Shown here: in pieces, positions 63,700 to 64,000 of the stretch
How positions within the stretch are numbered: position 1 is the first letter of the stretch
Layout: every line of letters begins with the position of its first letter
Assembly: GCA_965153455.1 (NCBI GenBank)
Contig: OZ234493.1
Location: 2,418,001-2,482,000, forward strand
DNA: 64,000 bases
From: Sphagnum compactum
Lineage: Eukaryota; Bryophyta; Sphagnopsida; Sphagnales
Direction: 5' to 3'
Notes under the pieces: model-generated
Databases searched by the model: none
Told to the model about the DNA's origin: nothing
What the model saw: the letters and a program-made list of their open reading frames with translations, nothing else
Position numbers and translations under genes: made by a program

Positions 63700-64000
63700 A
63701 TATGGAAGGCTTTTTGTGTTTTTAGTAGCACCTATAACCTTCAAAAGATACATGATAATTGAGAAAATTGATAATTTGCAACTACTTCCAAAGAACATGT
63801 AGGTGCAACAATCACTCAATTTGCTTCAGGAAGGAATGAGAAAAATGTTAGAAAATGTTCGATGATAGGTGCATGTTCAATGACGAGCGATTCTAACGTA
63901 TTGTTGTGCGAAAAAGGGGTTAGGGTATGTTAGGTGATTTTTACTTAGAATCAATCAATATACATGTCAACAACAATCACCAATGTGAGGATCTTTGATG

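Larger units (their letters stand above)
61610..64000. other. AT-rich intergenic DNA with local repeats, no gene recognised
   Basis: Open frames at 62353-62589, 62646-62855 and 63255-63593 show no domain; the last is partly CCTT-repeat sequence (about 63296-63316). A duplication near 62167 and 62462 and a G-rich tract at 63664-63699 are listed separately. Confidence 0.55.

Noticed and set aside
1-64000. CRISPR array, bacterial operon, rRNA or organelle genes
   Set aside because: No regularly spaced identical repeats with unique spacers, no operon structure and no rRNA or organellar gene sequence was seen; the window is plant nuclear DNA.

Overview
This window is AT-rich plant nuclear DNA. 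The genes have GT-AG introns, the four protein families are land-plant versions, there is a plant telo-box (CCCTAAA type), and the repeats are plant-type: Ty3/gypsy, Ty1/copia, hAT, CACTA-like, SINE and LINE remnants. I cannot name the species. Moderate introns (about 130 to 1400 bp), few genes (four in 64 kb) and long decayed intergenic DNA would fit a non-model plant with a mid-sized or large genome (for example gymnosperm, fern or bryophyte), but that is inference.

Layout. 1-2.5 kb: AT-rich sequence without a gene. 2.5-7.5 kb: minus-strand hnRNP A/B-type RNA-binding protein (two RRMs plus a long Gly/Tyr-rich tail, two coding exons), a CT-rich leader with an overlapping uORF, and a probable 3'-UTR intron. 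7.5-26 kb: gene-free DNA holding a 2.3-kb CACTA-like element built of AT-rich fold-back repeats (15.7-18.0 kb), a degenerate GGTTAAATTA array interrupted by an 0.8-kb TIR element (18.3-20.1 kb), a tRNA-derived SINE (about 23 kb) and a 5'-truncated LINE with an 11-bp target duplication (25.4 kb). 26.9-27.6 kb: broken hAT transposase. 28.3-31.5 kb: complete five-exon minus-strand TRAF-type zinc-finger gene (207 aa, hydrophobic C-terminus). 33.1-37.2 kb: plus-strand WD40-like gene of about 12 exons. These two genes are head to head, with a repeat-rich 1.6-kb spacer containing a telo-box. 38.2-40.3 kb: an orphan exon-like piece and a Ty1/copia remnant. 40.4-47 kb: no gene seen. 47.2-50.4 kb: complete eight-exon minus-strand gene for a 575-aa plant-specific basic/coiled-coil protein of unknown function. 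51-54 kb: gene-free DNA. 54.1-61.6 kb: decayed minus-strand Ty3/gypsy element in the order gag-PR-RT-RH-INT, with the integrase catalytic residues lost. 61.6-64 kb: gene-free DNA with a local duplication and a G-rich tract.

The four genes do not form a pathway; they look like ordinary housekeeping or regulatory genes separated by transposon graveyards. Exon structures were built by hand from splice signals, reading phase and similarity to remembered families. Every internal junction listed is phase-consistent except the join between the first and second exon of the WD40 gene, which is flagged. I found no convincing undescribed system. The most notable items are the two TIR elements with target duplications, the SINE and LINE insertions, the repeat array in the divergent promoter, the membrane-tail-like end of the TRAF-type protein and the hnRNP uORF.
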